Shown here piece by piece: positions 5,781-12,713 of a DNA stretch of 16,136 bases (positions are counted from its first letter, which is position 1; each line of letters starts with the position of its first letter). The stretch is from Desulfobacterales bacterium. GTDB taxonomy: Bacteria > Desulfobacterota > Desulfobacteria > Desulfobacterales > 4be13. The position numbers were made by a program, and so were the translations under genes. The DNA is taken from positions 1-16,136 of the forward strand of contig JAOZRQ010000066.1 in assembly GCA_029940115.1 (NCBI GenBank), given 5' to 3'. A model generated the notes under the pieces. That model searched no databases, was not told the origin of the DNA, and saw nothing but the letters and a program-made list of their open reading frames with translations.

Positions 5781-8700
5781 ATGAAACTGAAAAAACTCGA
5801 AATCACCGGATTCAAGTCATTTGCTGAAAAATCGGGCATTGAATTTCCCCAAGGCATTTCCGCGATTGTGGGGCCGAACGGTTGCGGCAAGAGCAATATT
5901 GTGGACGCGTTGAAATGGGCCATGGGAGAGCAGAGTGTCAAGCAACTCAGGGGAAAATCCATGGCGGATGTCATCTTCGCGGGAACCAACGGCAGACAGC
6001 CCCTGAACATGGCCGAGGTCTCCCTGATCCTTTCCAATGAAAACGGCACAGGCCCGGAAGATTTCAGAAACCTCGCGGAGATCATGATCACCCGGCGGCT
6101 TTACAGAAGCGGCGAAAGCGGGTATCTGATCAACAAACGCCCCTGCCGGCTCAAGGACATCACCAACATCTTCCTCGGAAGCGGCATGGGCGCGAAGTCG
6201 TATGCCGTGATTCAGCAGGGAAATATCGGCGCGATCACGGACGCGGGACCAGATGAGCGGCGATTCTTCATCGAGGAGGCCGCAGGGATCACGAGGTACA
6301 AACAGCGGAAGACCGAGACCCTTCGCAAGCTTGAGGCGACCCACCAGAATCTCCTGCGCGCAAAGGACATCGTGGCCGAAGTGGAACGCCAAATGAACAG
6401 CGTGAAGCGTCAGGCGAAAAAGGCCCAGCGATACAAGAATTACCAAGATCAGGTCCGGGAACTGGATGTCTTTCTCGCGCTTCACTATTATGACGACTAC
6501 ACCCGCCAGATTGAGGAGACCTCGGCATTCCTGAAGGAACTCAAGGACGCGGATATGCAGCATGTATCCAAGATCAAACAGTTGGACGCGGCGGTGGAGG
6601 ATATCAAGCTGAAACGCTGGCAGAAGGATCAGGAGATATCCGCACAAAAGGCCGAGAAGTTCAAAGCCCAACGGGAAGTTGACCGGTTGGAGAATGATCT
6701 TTCCCATCTCCGGGAGGATGTGAAGCGACTCTCCACGGAAGTCCAGGAACTGAAGGCCGCGCATCAGGACCTTGAGGAGAAGAACCAGAACATGCTCTCC
6801 GAAGTGGCCCAAGTGGAAGCGGAGAATGTGGAACTGAGGGAGAAGATCAAGACCCGCAAGGCGTCCCTTGAGAAGGAGCGGAAGGATTCCGAAGATATCA
6901 GAGAGCGCCTCTCCAACCTGAACCAGGCCCTCGACACCTGCAAGGCGAATCTGATGAACTTGGCCACGCAGGAGGCGAAATACAAGACGATCCATCAGAA
7001 CGCCGCCAACACCAAACAGAGCCTTAAACGGCGGTTGAAGCGGATGGATGAGGAAGTGGCCCTGGCCGACAAAAAGGCGAAGGAATGTGAGACGAGGGAG
7101 ACCCAAGCCAAGGAGGAACTCGAATTTTGCAGGCAGGAGATTGAGGTGTTGAGCCGGGATATCCGGGTGATCCGGGAGCAACTCGATGAAAAGAGCAAAT
7201 CTCTCGGGGAGCATATAAAGTCGGTGCAGTCCCTTGAATTTGAACGAGGGAAAATTCGATCAAGGTATTCCGCGCTGAAAAAGATGGAGGAGAACTTTGA
7301 AGGGTATAAAGCGGGCGTCAAAGCGATCATGAAGGGAGAGTTTCAACACCCAATGCCCAATGCCCATAGCCCAGAGCCCAGAGCCCAGCACCCAGCGACC
7401 GGCACCCAGCATCCAGCCCCCGGCATCATTGGCTTGACCGTGGACATCATCGAACCGGAGCCTTCCTTTGAAACCGCAGTGGAGGCGGTACTTGGGGAAT
7501 CCCTGCAATATGTCCTTGTCAAAGATCAGGAGATCGCGATGGCGGCCATAGCGTATCTTCAGACAGCGGCCGCGGGGCGGAGCGGATTTATCCCGGTCTC
7601 CGAAATCCGAAACTTGTCCCCGACATCCCCGATAAAAAACGTCGGGGACAAGCTTTTTCCCCGATTAAAAATGTCGGGGACAAGCATCGGGGATCCATTG
7701 CTGAATCATGTCTCCGTGAAGGCCGGTTTTGAGAAAGTCGGGGAGGCCCTTCTGGGCCATGTGACTGTGGCGGAAAATATGGGAGAGGCGTTGGAGCGAC
7801 ATGCCTCGGACAGAGGGAACGGAACCGCCGTGGTCGTCACCAAACAAGGGGATTGCATCTCTCATCAGGGGATCATGATCGGCGGCAGCCAGGAGAATCT
7901 CGCCGGCATTCTTGCCAAGAAGCAGGAGTTGAAGGAGCTGGAGCGCCGCATCACGGACCTGGATCAGCACTTGGCAACCGGCCGGCAACGGCAGAAGGAG
8001 ATGGAGAGTGACGTCCGGGCCACTGAGACGGACCTGCAACGGGGGATGGAGCAGAAAAACCGGGCCACTCGCGACGAAACCGATGCCGAACGGGCGTTTT
8101 ACAAAGTGACCGAGGAACTGAAACACGCGCGCCGCCATCTTGAGATGGTTCGTCTGGAACAGGATCAGCTCACGGACGAGGAGGGAGGCATTGATGAGGA
8201 GATAGAGAAATACAACAAAGTTCTGATTGACGTTGAGAACGACATAAAGGCGGCCCAGAAGCGGATTGAGGAGACCACCGGGTCCATCCGGACGGTCTCT
8301 GCTGAGATGGAGAATTTCGACAAGGGGATCGTTGATCTCAAACTTGAGCTGACGGCCCTCAACGCCCAATTGGAGAACAGCGACAGCACCCTGCGGCGGT
8401 TGAGGCAATTCCGGGAAGACGGCGTCGTGAGGCTTGAGCAGCTCTCCCGGGACATTGTGATCAAGGAGCAGAAGCAGGGGACGTCCGAGGAGAAGATCAC
8501 CGAATATGACCGGACCCTTTCGAGTCTGTATGAAACTCTGAAGACGGTTGAGCGGAGCCTTGAACTGAATGAGGTGGATTTTCAGGCCATTGACTCGAAT
8601 TTGCAGGAGAGCGACTCCTCCATATCGGACATCAAGACCAGACGGGAGGAGACGTTGGAGAAGATCCGCACCCTGGAGTTGGAGCAGTCTCAGCGGAAGA

Positions 8701-9473
8701 TCCGGCAGGAGAACATCGCCAGCCAGATACTGGAGCGCCACAACAGGCAACTGAGCCAGTTCCGTGTGGAATTTGTCGGAAAGGAGAAACCGGACATGTC
8801 GGTGAAGGAGATGGAGGAGAAACTCGCGGACTATAGACAGAAGCTTGTCAAGATTGGGGATGTCAACCTCGGGGCCATCGAGGAGTATGACGAGCTCAAG
8901 GAACGCTTCGACTTCCTTTGTGAGCAGCGGGACGATCTGCTCAAGGCGATGAATGATCTCCACAAGGTGATCAAGAAGATCAACAAAGTCTCACAGGAGA
9001 AGTTTCTGAAGACCTTTGAACAGGTGAATGAGAAGCTGGGCGAGGTCTTTCCCCAGCTTTTCGGGGGCGGGTCCGCGAAACTGACCCTCACGGATCCGGG
9101 CAAGCCCCTTGACTCGGGCGTGGAGTTCATGGTCCATCCCCTGGGAAAGCGGCTGACCCGGCTCACGCTTCTTTCGGGCGGGGAAAAGGCCCTCTCCGCG
9201 ATCGCTTTTGTATTCTCCATCTTTCTGATCAAACCCGCGTCCTTCTGCATCATGGACGAAATTGATGCGCCCTTGGATGAGGCGAATGTGTTGCGCTTCA
9301 ACGATCTGCTCAAGATCATCGGCGAAAAATCCCAGATCATCATGATCACCCATAAGCGGAAAAGCATGGAGTTTGCGGATATGCTGTTCGGGGTGACCAT
9401 GGAGCAGAAGGGGATATCCAGAATCGTCTCGGTAAACCTTGAGAAGGCTGAAGCGGCATCTTTCAGTTTGTAG
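5781..9473 (+). CDS. smc: Chromosome segregation ATPase SMC
   Basis: The 1230-residue structural-maintenance-of-chromosomes ATPase folds as head, coiled coil, hinge, coiled coil, head, and compacts and helps segregate DNA with ScpAB. Walker A GPNGCGKSN is at residues 31-39, with a Q-loop region AVIQQGNIGAI and IEEAAGITRYK near 140-180. Long heptad coils fill about 185-505 and 700-1040. The hinge is about 545-690, the ABC signature LLSGGEKAL is near 1132, and Walker B FCIMDEIDAPLDEAN is near 1155. Two insertions derive from DNA repeats: a Pro/His/Ala-rich stretch at about 523-548 just before the hinge, and residues about 611-637 within it. The stop codon lies inside a palindrome. No strong Shine-Dalgarno is visible; the start follows family alignment (MKLKKLEITGFKSF). 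Confidence 0.96.
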   Translation: MKLKKLEITGFKSFAEKSGIEFPQGISAIVGPNGCGKSNIVDALKWAMGEQSVKQLRGKSMADVIFAGTNGRQPLNMAEVSLILSNENGTGPEDFRNLAEIMITRRLYRSGESGYLINKRPCRLKDITNIFLGSGMGAKSYAVIQQGNIGAITDAGPDERRFFIEEAAGITRYKQRKTETLRKLEATHQNLLRAKDIVAEVERQMNSVKRQAKKAQRYKNYQDQVRELDVFLALHYYDDYTRQIEETSAFLKELKDADMQHVSKIKQLDAAVEDIKLKRWQKDQEISAQKAEKFKAQREVDRLENDLSHLREDVKRLSTEVQELKAAHQDLEEKNQNMLSEVAQVEAENVELREKIKTRKASLEKERKDSEDIRERLSNLNQALDTCKANLMNLATQEAKYKTIHQNAANTKQSLKRRLKRMDEEVALADKKAKECETRETQAKEELEFCRQEIEVLSRDIRVIREQLDEKSKSLGEHIKSVQSLEFERGKIRSRYSALKKMEENFEGYKAGVKAIMKGEFQHPMPNAHSPEPRAQHPATGTQHPAPGIIGLTVDIIEPEPSFETAVEAVLGESLQYVLVKDQEIAMAAIAYLQTAAAGRSGFIPVSEIRNLSPTSPIKNVGDKLFPRLKMSGTSIGDPLLNHVSVKAGFEKVGEALLGHVTVAENMGEALERHASDRGNGTAVVVTKQGDCISHQGIMIGGSQENLAGILAKKQELKELERRITDLDQHLATGRQRQKEMESDVRATETDLQRGMEQKNRATRDETDAERAFYKVTEELKHARRHLEMVRLEQDQLTDEEGGIDEEIEKYNKVLIDVENDIKAAQKRIEETTGSIRTVSAEMENFDKGIVDLKLELTALNAQLENSDSTLRRLRQFREDGVVRLEQLSRDIVIKEQKQGTSEEKITEYDRTLSSLYETLKTVERSLELNEVDFQAIDSNLQESDSSISDIKTRREETLEKIRTLELEQSQRKIRQENIASQILERHNRQLSQFRVEFVGKEKPDMSVKEMEEKLADYRQKLVKIGDVNLGAIEEYDELKERFDFLCEQRDDLLKAMNDLHKVIKKINKVSQEKFLKTFEQVNEKLGEVFPQLFGGGSAKLTLTDPGKPLDSGVEFMVHPLGKRLTRLTLLSGGEKALSAIAFVFSIFLIKPASFCIMDEIDAPLDEANVLRFNDLLKIIGEKSQIIMITHKRKSMEFADMLFGVTMEQKGISRIVSVNLEKAEAASFSL
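7347..7423 (+). repeat. Heptanucleotide array within smc (11 units)
   Basis: Eleven consecutive 7-bp units of the cacccaa/tgcccaa/agcccag/cacccag type lie in the coding strand. They translate into a low-complexity Pro, His, Ala and Glu stretch between the first coiled coil (ending EGYKAGVKAIMKG) and the hinge (starting GIIGLTVDIIEPE). The same 7-mer class lies between genes elsewhere. Confidence 0.9.
7613..7692. repeat. GTCGGGG palindromic repeat within the smc hinge
   Basis: CTTGTCCCCGAC (7613-7624) pairs perfectly with GTCGGGGACAAG (7641-7652), and the second arm is repeated at 7673-7684. The same ccccgacat..gtcgggg motif occurs outside genes at about 11660-11684 and 11762-11784. In smc it is read in frame as SPTSPIKNVGDKLFPRLK and flanking residues. 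Confidence 0.88.
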
Positions 9474-9524
9474 TTCCGCGTTCAGGCGGTTTCGCACCGC
9501 CTAAACGCGGAACTGCAAACTGAA
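9462..9524. repeat. Large dispersed palindrome, copy 2, carrying the smc stop
   Basis: The arms are 28 bp (9462-9489 and 9497-9524) with two mismatches around a 7-base loop. The core AGTTCCGCGTTCAGGCGG matches copy 1 at 2391-2455. The smc stop TAG (9471-9473) lies within the left arm, so the last residues of SMC are repeat-encoded. It may also end smc transcription, though no T run follows. Confidence 0.85.
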
Positions 9525-9525
9525 A

Positions 9526-9765
9526 CTGATTATAACGCTTTTCGGGGAGGCCGCCTGCCCGTGAACGTGCCCGTGAACTTGAACTTGAACGTGCCCGTGA
9601 ACGTGCCCGTGAACGTGAACGTGCCCGTGAACGTGCACGTGAACATGCACATGAACGTGGACTTGATCGTGAATGTTCATTTGTGGGCAAGTTCGAGTTC
9701 AAGTATAAGTTCACGTTCACGTTCACGTTCGAGTTCAAGGCCTCCCCTAAATCCGTTATAATCAG
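9526..9765. repeat. Composite inverted repeat with GTGAAC/GTTCAC hexamer arms
   Basis: The outer arms are 9526-9552 (ctgattataacg..ggggaggcc) and 9739-9765, with 24 of 27 positions complementary. Inside, the left part is built of gtgaac and gtgccc hexamers (about 9559-9650), and the right part of gttcac/gttcaa hexamers (about 9691-9738). The halves are therefore roughly complementary over 240 bp. The element fills nearly the whole gap between the palindrome after smc and the macrodomain gene. Confidence 0.8.
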
Positions 9766-9783
9766 AACTGAAATGGAGGATGT

Positions 9784-10308
9784 ATGAGAAAGGAAATGTG
9801 TGACCGCATCGCAATCCGCCAAGGAGATATCACCCGACTGGAGGTGGATGCCATCGTCAATGCGGCAAACAGATCACTTCTGGGCGGGGGCGGGGTGGAC
9901 GGGGCCATCCACAGGGCCGCGGGGCCGTCATTGCTGGCGGAGTGCCGTACCATTGGGGGGTGCCCCACAGGCGAGGCCAGAATCACAAAAGGCTATAACC
10001 TTCCTGCCATATATGTGATTCACACCGTGGGGCCTGTTTACAGCGGAAAGCCCAAGGACAGCCAGCTTCTGAGCGCATGTTACCGGAACAGCCTTCAGCT
10101 TGCCGTTGACAACCAAGTCGCGTCCATCGCCTTTCCGGCCATCAGTTGCGGAGTCTATGGATATCCCATAAAAGACGCGTGTAAAATCGCTGTGGATACC
10201 ACCGCCACATTTCTTGAGAAGAAGCCCTCTGTGGAGAAGGTGATCTTTGTCCTTTTTTCAGACAGGGACGATGGAATTTACAAGGCGTATCTTGGAAAAA
10301 TCTGTTGA
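9784..10308 (+). CDS. Macrodomain protein (O-acetyl-ADP-ribose deacetylase-like)
   Basis: The 174 residues form a single macrodomain. Motifs in order are RQGDITRLEVDAIVNAAN (about 12-29), the glycine-rich GGGGVDGAIHRAAG (about 36-49), CPTGEARITKGYNLP, IHTVGP, and AFPAISCGVYGYP near 120. This pattern matches the YmdB/MacroD-type clade, which hydrolyses O-acetyl-ADP-ribose and removes ADP-ribose from proteins. The catalytic Asn and the following Asp/Gly loop are visible. The start at 9784 is supported by GGAGG at 9775-9779. The gene lies just downstream of a large hexamer palindrome that must contain its leader. Its physiological target cannot be inferred from context. Confidence 0.93.
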   Translation: MRKEMCDRIAIRQGDITRLEVDAIVNAANRSLLGGGGVDGAIHRAAGPSLLAECRTIGGCPTGEARITKGYNLPAIYVIHTVGPVYSGKPKDSQLLSACYRNSLQLAVDNQVASIAFPAISCGVYGYPIKDACKIAVDTTATFLEKKPSVEKVIFVLFSDRDDGIYKAYLGKIC

Positions 10309-10313
10309 GGGGG

Positions 10314-10456
10314 TTCTGGGCTCTGGATCCTGGGTTCTGAATCCTGGGTTCTGGGCGTTGGGTTCTGGGTCTTGGATTTTGGACGATTGAATACCAAATC
10401 CGAACCACCCAAAAATCCGCCCAGAGCCCAGAACCCAGAGCCGAACCACCCAGAAC
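10314..10456. repeat. Inverted pair of heptanucleotide arrays after the macrodomain gene
   Basis: Nine 7-bp units of the ttctggg/tcctggg type run from 10314 to 10376. The complementary class (cgcccag, agcccag, aacccag) runs from 10418 to about 10456. The two arms could fold into a long imperfect hairpin starting 6 bp after the stop codon. The string ccgaaccaccc occurs twice (10400 and 10441). Confidence 0.8.
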
Positions 10457-10530
10457 TATCCTGCCATTTTTTTCCATTGACAAACCCGATTTCATCACTA
10501 GCATAGGAGTATGTGACTATGATGAAACAA

Positions 10531-10600
10531 CATCCCCGCGTTCGGATTGGCAAATCCGAACTTGGCCAGAATGATCGTCAATCCGGCAGGAGCGGGGGAT
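10531..10600. repeat. CGGATT..AATCCG palindrome, intergenic copy
   Basis: Arms GTTCGGATT and AATCCGAAC flank GGCA at 10540-10561. They sit within a wider imperfect inverted repeat (catccccgc near 10531, gcgggggatg near 10593). Same family as 28-51, 5615-5638 and 5645-5666. Confidence 0.7.
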
Positions 10601-10668
10601 GGGGAAGTGGTTTTCTCACGGATGCCAAGGCACTGAATCTTGAAATTTGGAACAGATGACCAGTCCAA

Positions 10669-10701
10669 AGAAACTAAATTTTTCAAAAAAACTTAGTTTC
10701 T
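10669..10701. repeat. Hairpin of the AGAAAC..GTTTCT family upstream of the selenoprotein gene
   Basis: AGAAACTAAATTTTT faces AAAAAACTTAGTTTCT with one mismatch. Compared with 2318-2350 the inner bases differ on both arms in a complementary way. It lies about 70 bp upstream of the selenoprotein start. Confidence 0.75.
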
Positions 10702-10756
10702 CTCTTGACTGAAAAATCCGCTATTTCAATTTTCAATTTTAAATTCTCAATTTTTG

Positions 10757-10763
10757 AGGGAGG
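10757..10763 (+). promoter_or_regulatory. Ribosome binding site of the selenoprotein gene
   Basis: AGGGAGG lies 7 nt before the ATG at 10771. It fixes the start upstream of the in-frame TGA and argues against a start at the internal ATG at 10888, which lacks such a site. Confidence 0.8.
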
Positions 10764-10770
10764 ATGTGTG

Positions 10771-11076
10771 ATGATTGAAGTAACCAAAATGGCAACCGAG
10801 CAGGTTGCCGAATATTTCAGAGGCAAAGACGTTACACCGATTCGCATCTTTTTAAACGAGAGCGGATGAGCCGGCCCGTCTCTTGCAATGGCTCTGGATG
10901 AGCCAAGAGAAAACGATAATGAGTATGAGGTTGACGGCTTCAAGTATATTGTGGACAATGCCTTCATGGAGAAAGTCGAGCCGATAAAGGTGGATTTTCT
11001 GGATATCGGCTTCAAAGTCACCGCAAACATTGACTTTGGCAACGAATGCCGTTCCTGTGCAGGCTCATGCGGCTGA
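10771..11076 (+). CDS. HesB/IscA-like selenoprotein (UGA-decoded Sec)
   Basis: Reading from ATG 10771 gives 101 residues if TGA at 10867-10869 is selenocysteine (residue 33). The segments are MIEVTKMATEQVAEYFRGK, TPIRIFLNESG, Sec, AGPSLAMALDEP, then YEVDGFKYIVDNAF, VDFLDIGFKVTANIDFG and a C-terminus with Cys 93, 96 and 100. Homology continues unbroken across the TGA. IscA/HesB proteins have a first conserved Cys at this position and Cys near the C-terminus that together bind iron or Fe-S clusters; here Sec replaces the first. HesB-like selenoproteins are a described class. A strong ribosome binding site and a candidate SECIS follow the expected geometry. A standard caller would report only the 62-codon 3' piece from 10888. 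No selenocysteine machinery genes are in the window. Confidence 0.9.
10879..10910 (+). promoter_or_regulatory. Candidate bacterial SECIS hairpin
   Basis: Lower stem TCTCTT (10879-10884) pairs with AAGAGA (10905-10910). Upper stem GGCTC (10890-10894) pairs with GAGCC (10900-10904). The 5' side has a five-base bulge, GCAAT. The apical loop is TGGAT, with G in second place. The loop begins 26 nt after the UGA, inside the spacing reported for bacterial SECIS elements. The hairpin lies within the coding sequence, as expected for bacteria. Confidence 0.65.
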
Positions 11077-11276
11077 TTCAAGAGGAACTGTGACCGGATG
11101 GCCTGCGTGCCGGGCCCATCCGCGTCCGTCCGCGGCTTGTGGGAATTGTCCCTCCCATCCGCATGCAGGATGACTTCGAGGATCGCAGCCACGATCCTGA
11201 CAAACCGCAGATGAACGCTGACTGATTACTCTGACCGGCGTTCAGGCCGTCTGTGCCCATCTGCGGTTCACATTGG
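11077..11276. repeat. Intergenic stretch with AACCGCAGATG inverted repeat
   Basis: No gene is supported. AACCGCAGATG at 11203-11213 pairs with CATCTGCGGTT at 11258-11268, with partly complementary aacgc/gcgtt inside. A smaller hairpin (AGGATCG..CGATCCT, about 11178-11198) could mark the end of the selenoprotein transcript but lacks a T run. Confidence 0.55.
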
Positions 11277-11446
11277 AAACCACAAAAACCGTTAGAACCA
11301 GCAGCATTTATTTAGATCAGAATTCAGGCGGTGGACAGCAATCAGAATGTGACCGAAGAATCGTTTGTCATCGAATGCCCGATGCTTCCGTGAACATTTC
11401 TGATCGGCCCGTGAGTATGAACTTAAGTTTGCCAGTGGATTCCGGG

Positions 11447-11530
11447 TCATCCTTCACCCTTCATCCTTCATCCTTCATCCTTCAGCCTTCATCCTTCATC
11501 CTTCAGCCTTCATCCTTCAGCCTTCATCCT
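11447..11530. repeat. TCATCCT heptanucleotide array, 12 units
   Basis: Twelve uninterrupted 7-bp units, mainly tcatcct with tcagcct and one tcaccct variant. The period is exact over 84 bp. No gene overlaps it convincingly. Confidence 0.95.
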
Positions 11531-11605
11531 TCCAAGAACCTTAGAAAATAAAAAAGATTGCAAAATGCAGCAAAAAGTTGTAATCTGCAATTTTTCTGAT
11601 TTGAC

Positions 11606-11789
11606 AAAGAAACCCGGTTTCAGGCTTCAGGGGATTGGGCGATCAGGTTTTCATGCCTGTCCCCGACATCTTTCATATCGGGGAACGCGTTTCTTCATCT
11701 AAAAGTTTGATGATAAAGAAACCGGCTTTCAAGGGAATAGGCGATCAGGTTTCCATGCCTGTCCCCGACATCTTTTGTCGGGGAACGCG
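11606..11789 (+). repeat. Directly repeated block with GTCGGGG hairpins
   Basis: Two related blocks (11606-11689 and 11715-11789) each start AAAGAAACC.GG.TTTC and contain gcgatcaggtt and catgcctgtccccgacatc. Each ends gggaacgcg. Each block couples a GAAAC..GTTTC palindrome with a ccccgac..gtcgggg hairpin, the latter also seen inside smc. Confidence 0.85.
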
Positions 11790-11911
11790 CCATCGCCTCT
11801 GAAGATCAGGATGGCCGAGGAGAAGGGGATTATCTGTCGGGAATGACATTCGATGAAGCCCTGAACAACGTCAGGGAGATAATCGCCCAGCTGAAAGCTA
11901 TGGGGTGTTAA
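11789..11911 (+). pseudogene. Possible 3' remnant of a small gene
   Basis: An open frame without a good start encodes about 40 residues ending at TAA 11909. It contains DGRGEGDYLSGMTFDEALNN followed by VREIIAQLKAMGC. The pattern 'DEALNNVREII' loosely recalls the C-terminal part of HicB-type antitoxins, but the match is too short to assign. The frame opens directly after the repeated block, which probably replaced its 5' part. Confidence 0.25.
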
Positions 11912-11946
11912 TTCCGAAATAAATTACGTTTTTTTTTGAAATTACG

Positions 11947-12332
11947 GAAATACTTTACGAATTACAGAAATACTTTGCGAGTTGCAGTGGCACTTCGCAG
12001 CCAAGCTTGAACCGCAGATTACTATGATTCCACAGATTCCGCGGATTGATCGCGGAATGAGGCATGAACATCAGACAAGGGAGACCAGCCATGAAGATGA
12101 CGCTGCTCTTGCTCGCATGTGCGATTGTCGGCGCATGTCGAAAGACAACGAGACCGCCTTCTTTTGCACTCCTTTGGTTGAGCATTTCTGTAGTTCGCAA
12201 AGTACTTCCGCAACTCACAAAAATAAGCCGGGAATTGACACGTGAGTGCCTGACGCGAGCCGAAAGTCCGAAGCGACAACCCGAAAAAATCAGCGCAATC
12301 CACGTAATCAGTGGCAATCCGCGGTTCAAGCT
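11947..12332. repeat. Nested inverted repeats, probable decayed element
   Basis: The outer-left sequence gaaatactttacgaattaca (11947-11966) is tandemly repeated at 11967-11986 and is inverted at 12184-12208 (22 of 25 complementary). A second pair, AGCTTGAACCGC.GATT, lies at 12004-12020 and, inverted, at 12316-12332 (16 of 17). The pairs interleave rather than nest cleanly, suggesting overlapping insertions. No transposase or intact gene was recognised. Confidence 0.6.
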
Positions 12333-12473
12333 GGCACCGCGGGATCGAATTCCCGGAAAGCTTTTCTGTGAAAACGTAAAGTATCACTGCAATTTTCCAA
12401 AAAACGCCAAATGCGAGTGCAGGCCCGACCCCGTAAAGCCGGGGCCCGTAATTTATTCCTGAGACAACAGGGG

Positions 12474-12642
12474 GTCTGGTATAGGCCGTCTAAATCAGCC
12501 AACTTTGCCTGGCCAATTTTTGACCCGGCCCTGTCCGCCCAAATCCTGTCAGGACAAGTGCTTGCGGCGACATGGCCGGGTCCGAAAGTCGGGCAAAAAA
12601 CATGGCTGAAAACTGGCATTTTTAGACGCCCCAAGTCTGGTA
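12474..12642. mobile_element. Second MITE-like element with 8-bp direct repeats
   Basis: The element proper (12482-12634, 153 bp) is flanked by gtctggta at 12474-12481 and 12635-12642. Its ends are imperfect inverted repeats (TAGGCCGTCTAAA and, inverted, TTGGGGCGTCTAAA). The interior also pairs (GACCCGGCC with GGCCGGGTC) around a central TCCTGtCAGGA. It has no coding capacity for a transposase. Confidence 0.55.
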
Positions 12643-12713
12643 CGAGGGGACCCGGAAGTATATGAACCATACTTCTCAGAAGATATTCAAATGAAACTGC
12701 GTATGGAGGAAAC

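Noticed and set aside
5817..7214. Long minus-strand open frame opposite smc (465 codons)
   Set aside because: Leucine-rich antisense shadow of a coiled-coil gene; no family match and no ribosome binding site.
9561..9761. Frame encoding NVPVNVN repeats
   Set aside because: It is a translation of the hexamer palindrome; six-base periodicity keeps frames open without coding function.
10888..11076. Independent 62-codon gene
   Set aside because: It is the 3' part of the selenoprotein gene. It has no ribosome binding site of its own, and the conserved sequence begins upstream of the TGA.
12091..12462. Small lipoprotein-like frame starting MKMTLLLLACAIVGAC
   Set aside because: The first 16 residues resemble a lipoprotein signal, but the remainder runs through inverted repeats with no family-like sequence. 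Most likely chance.
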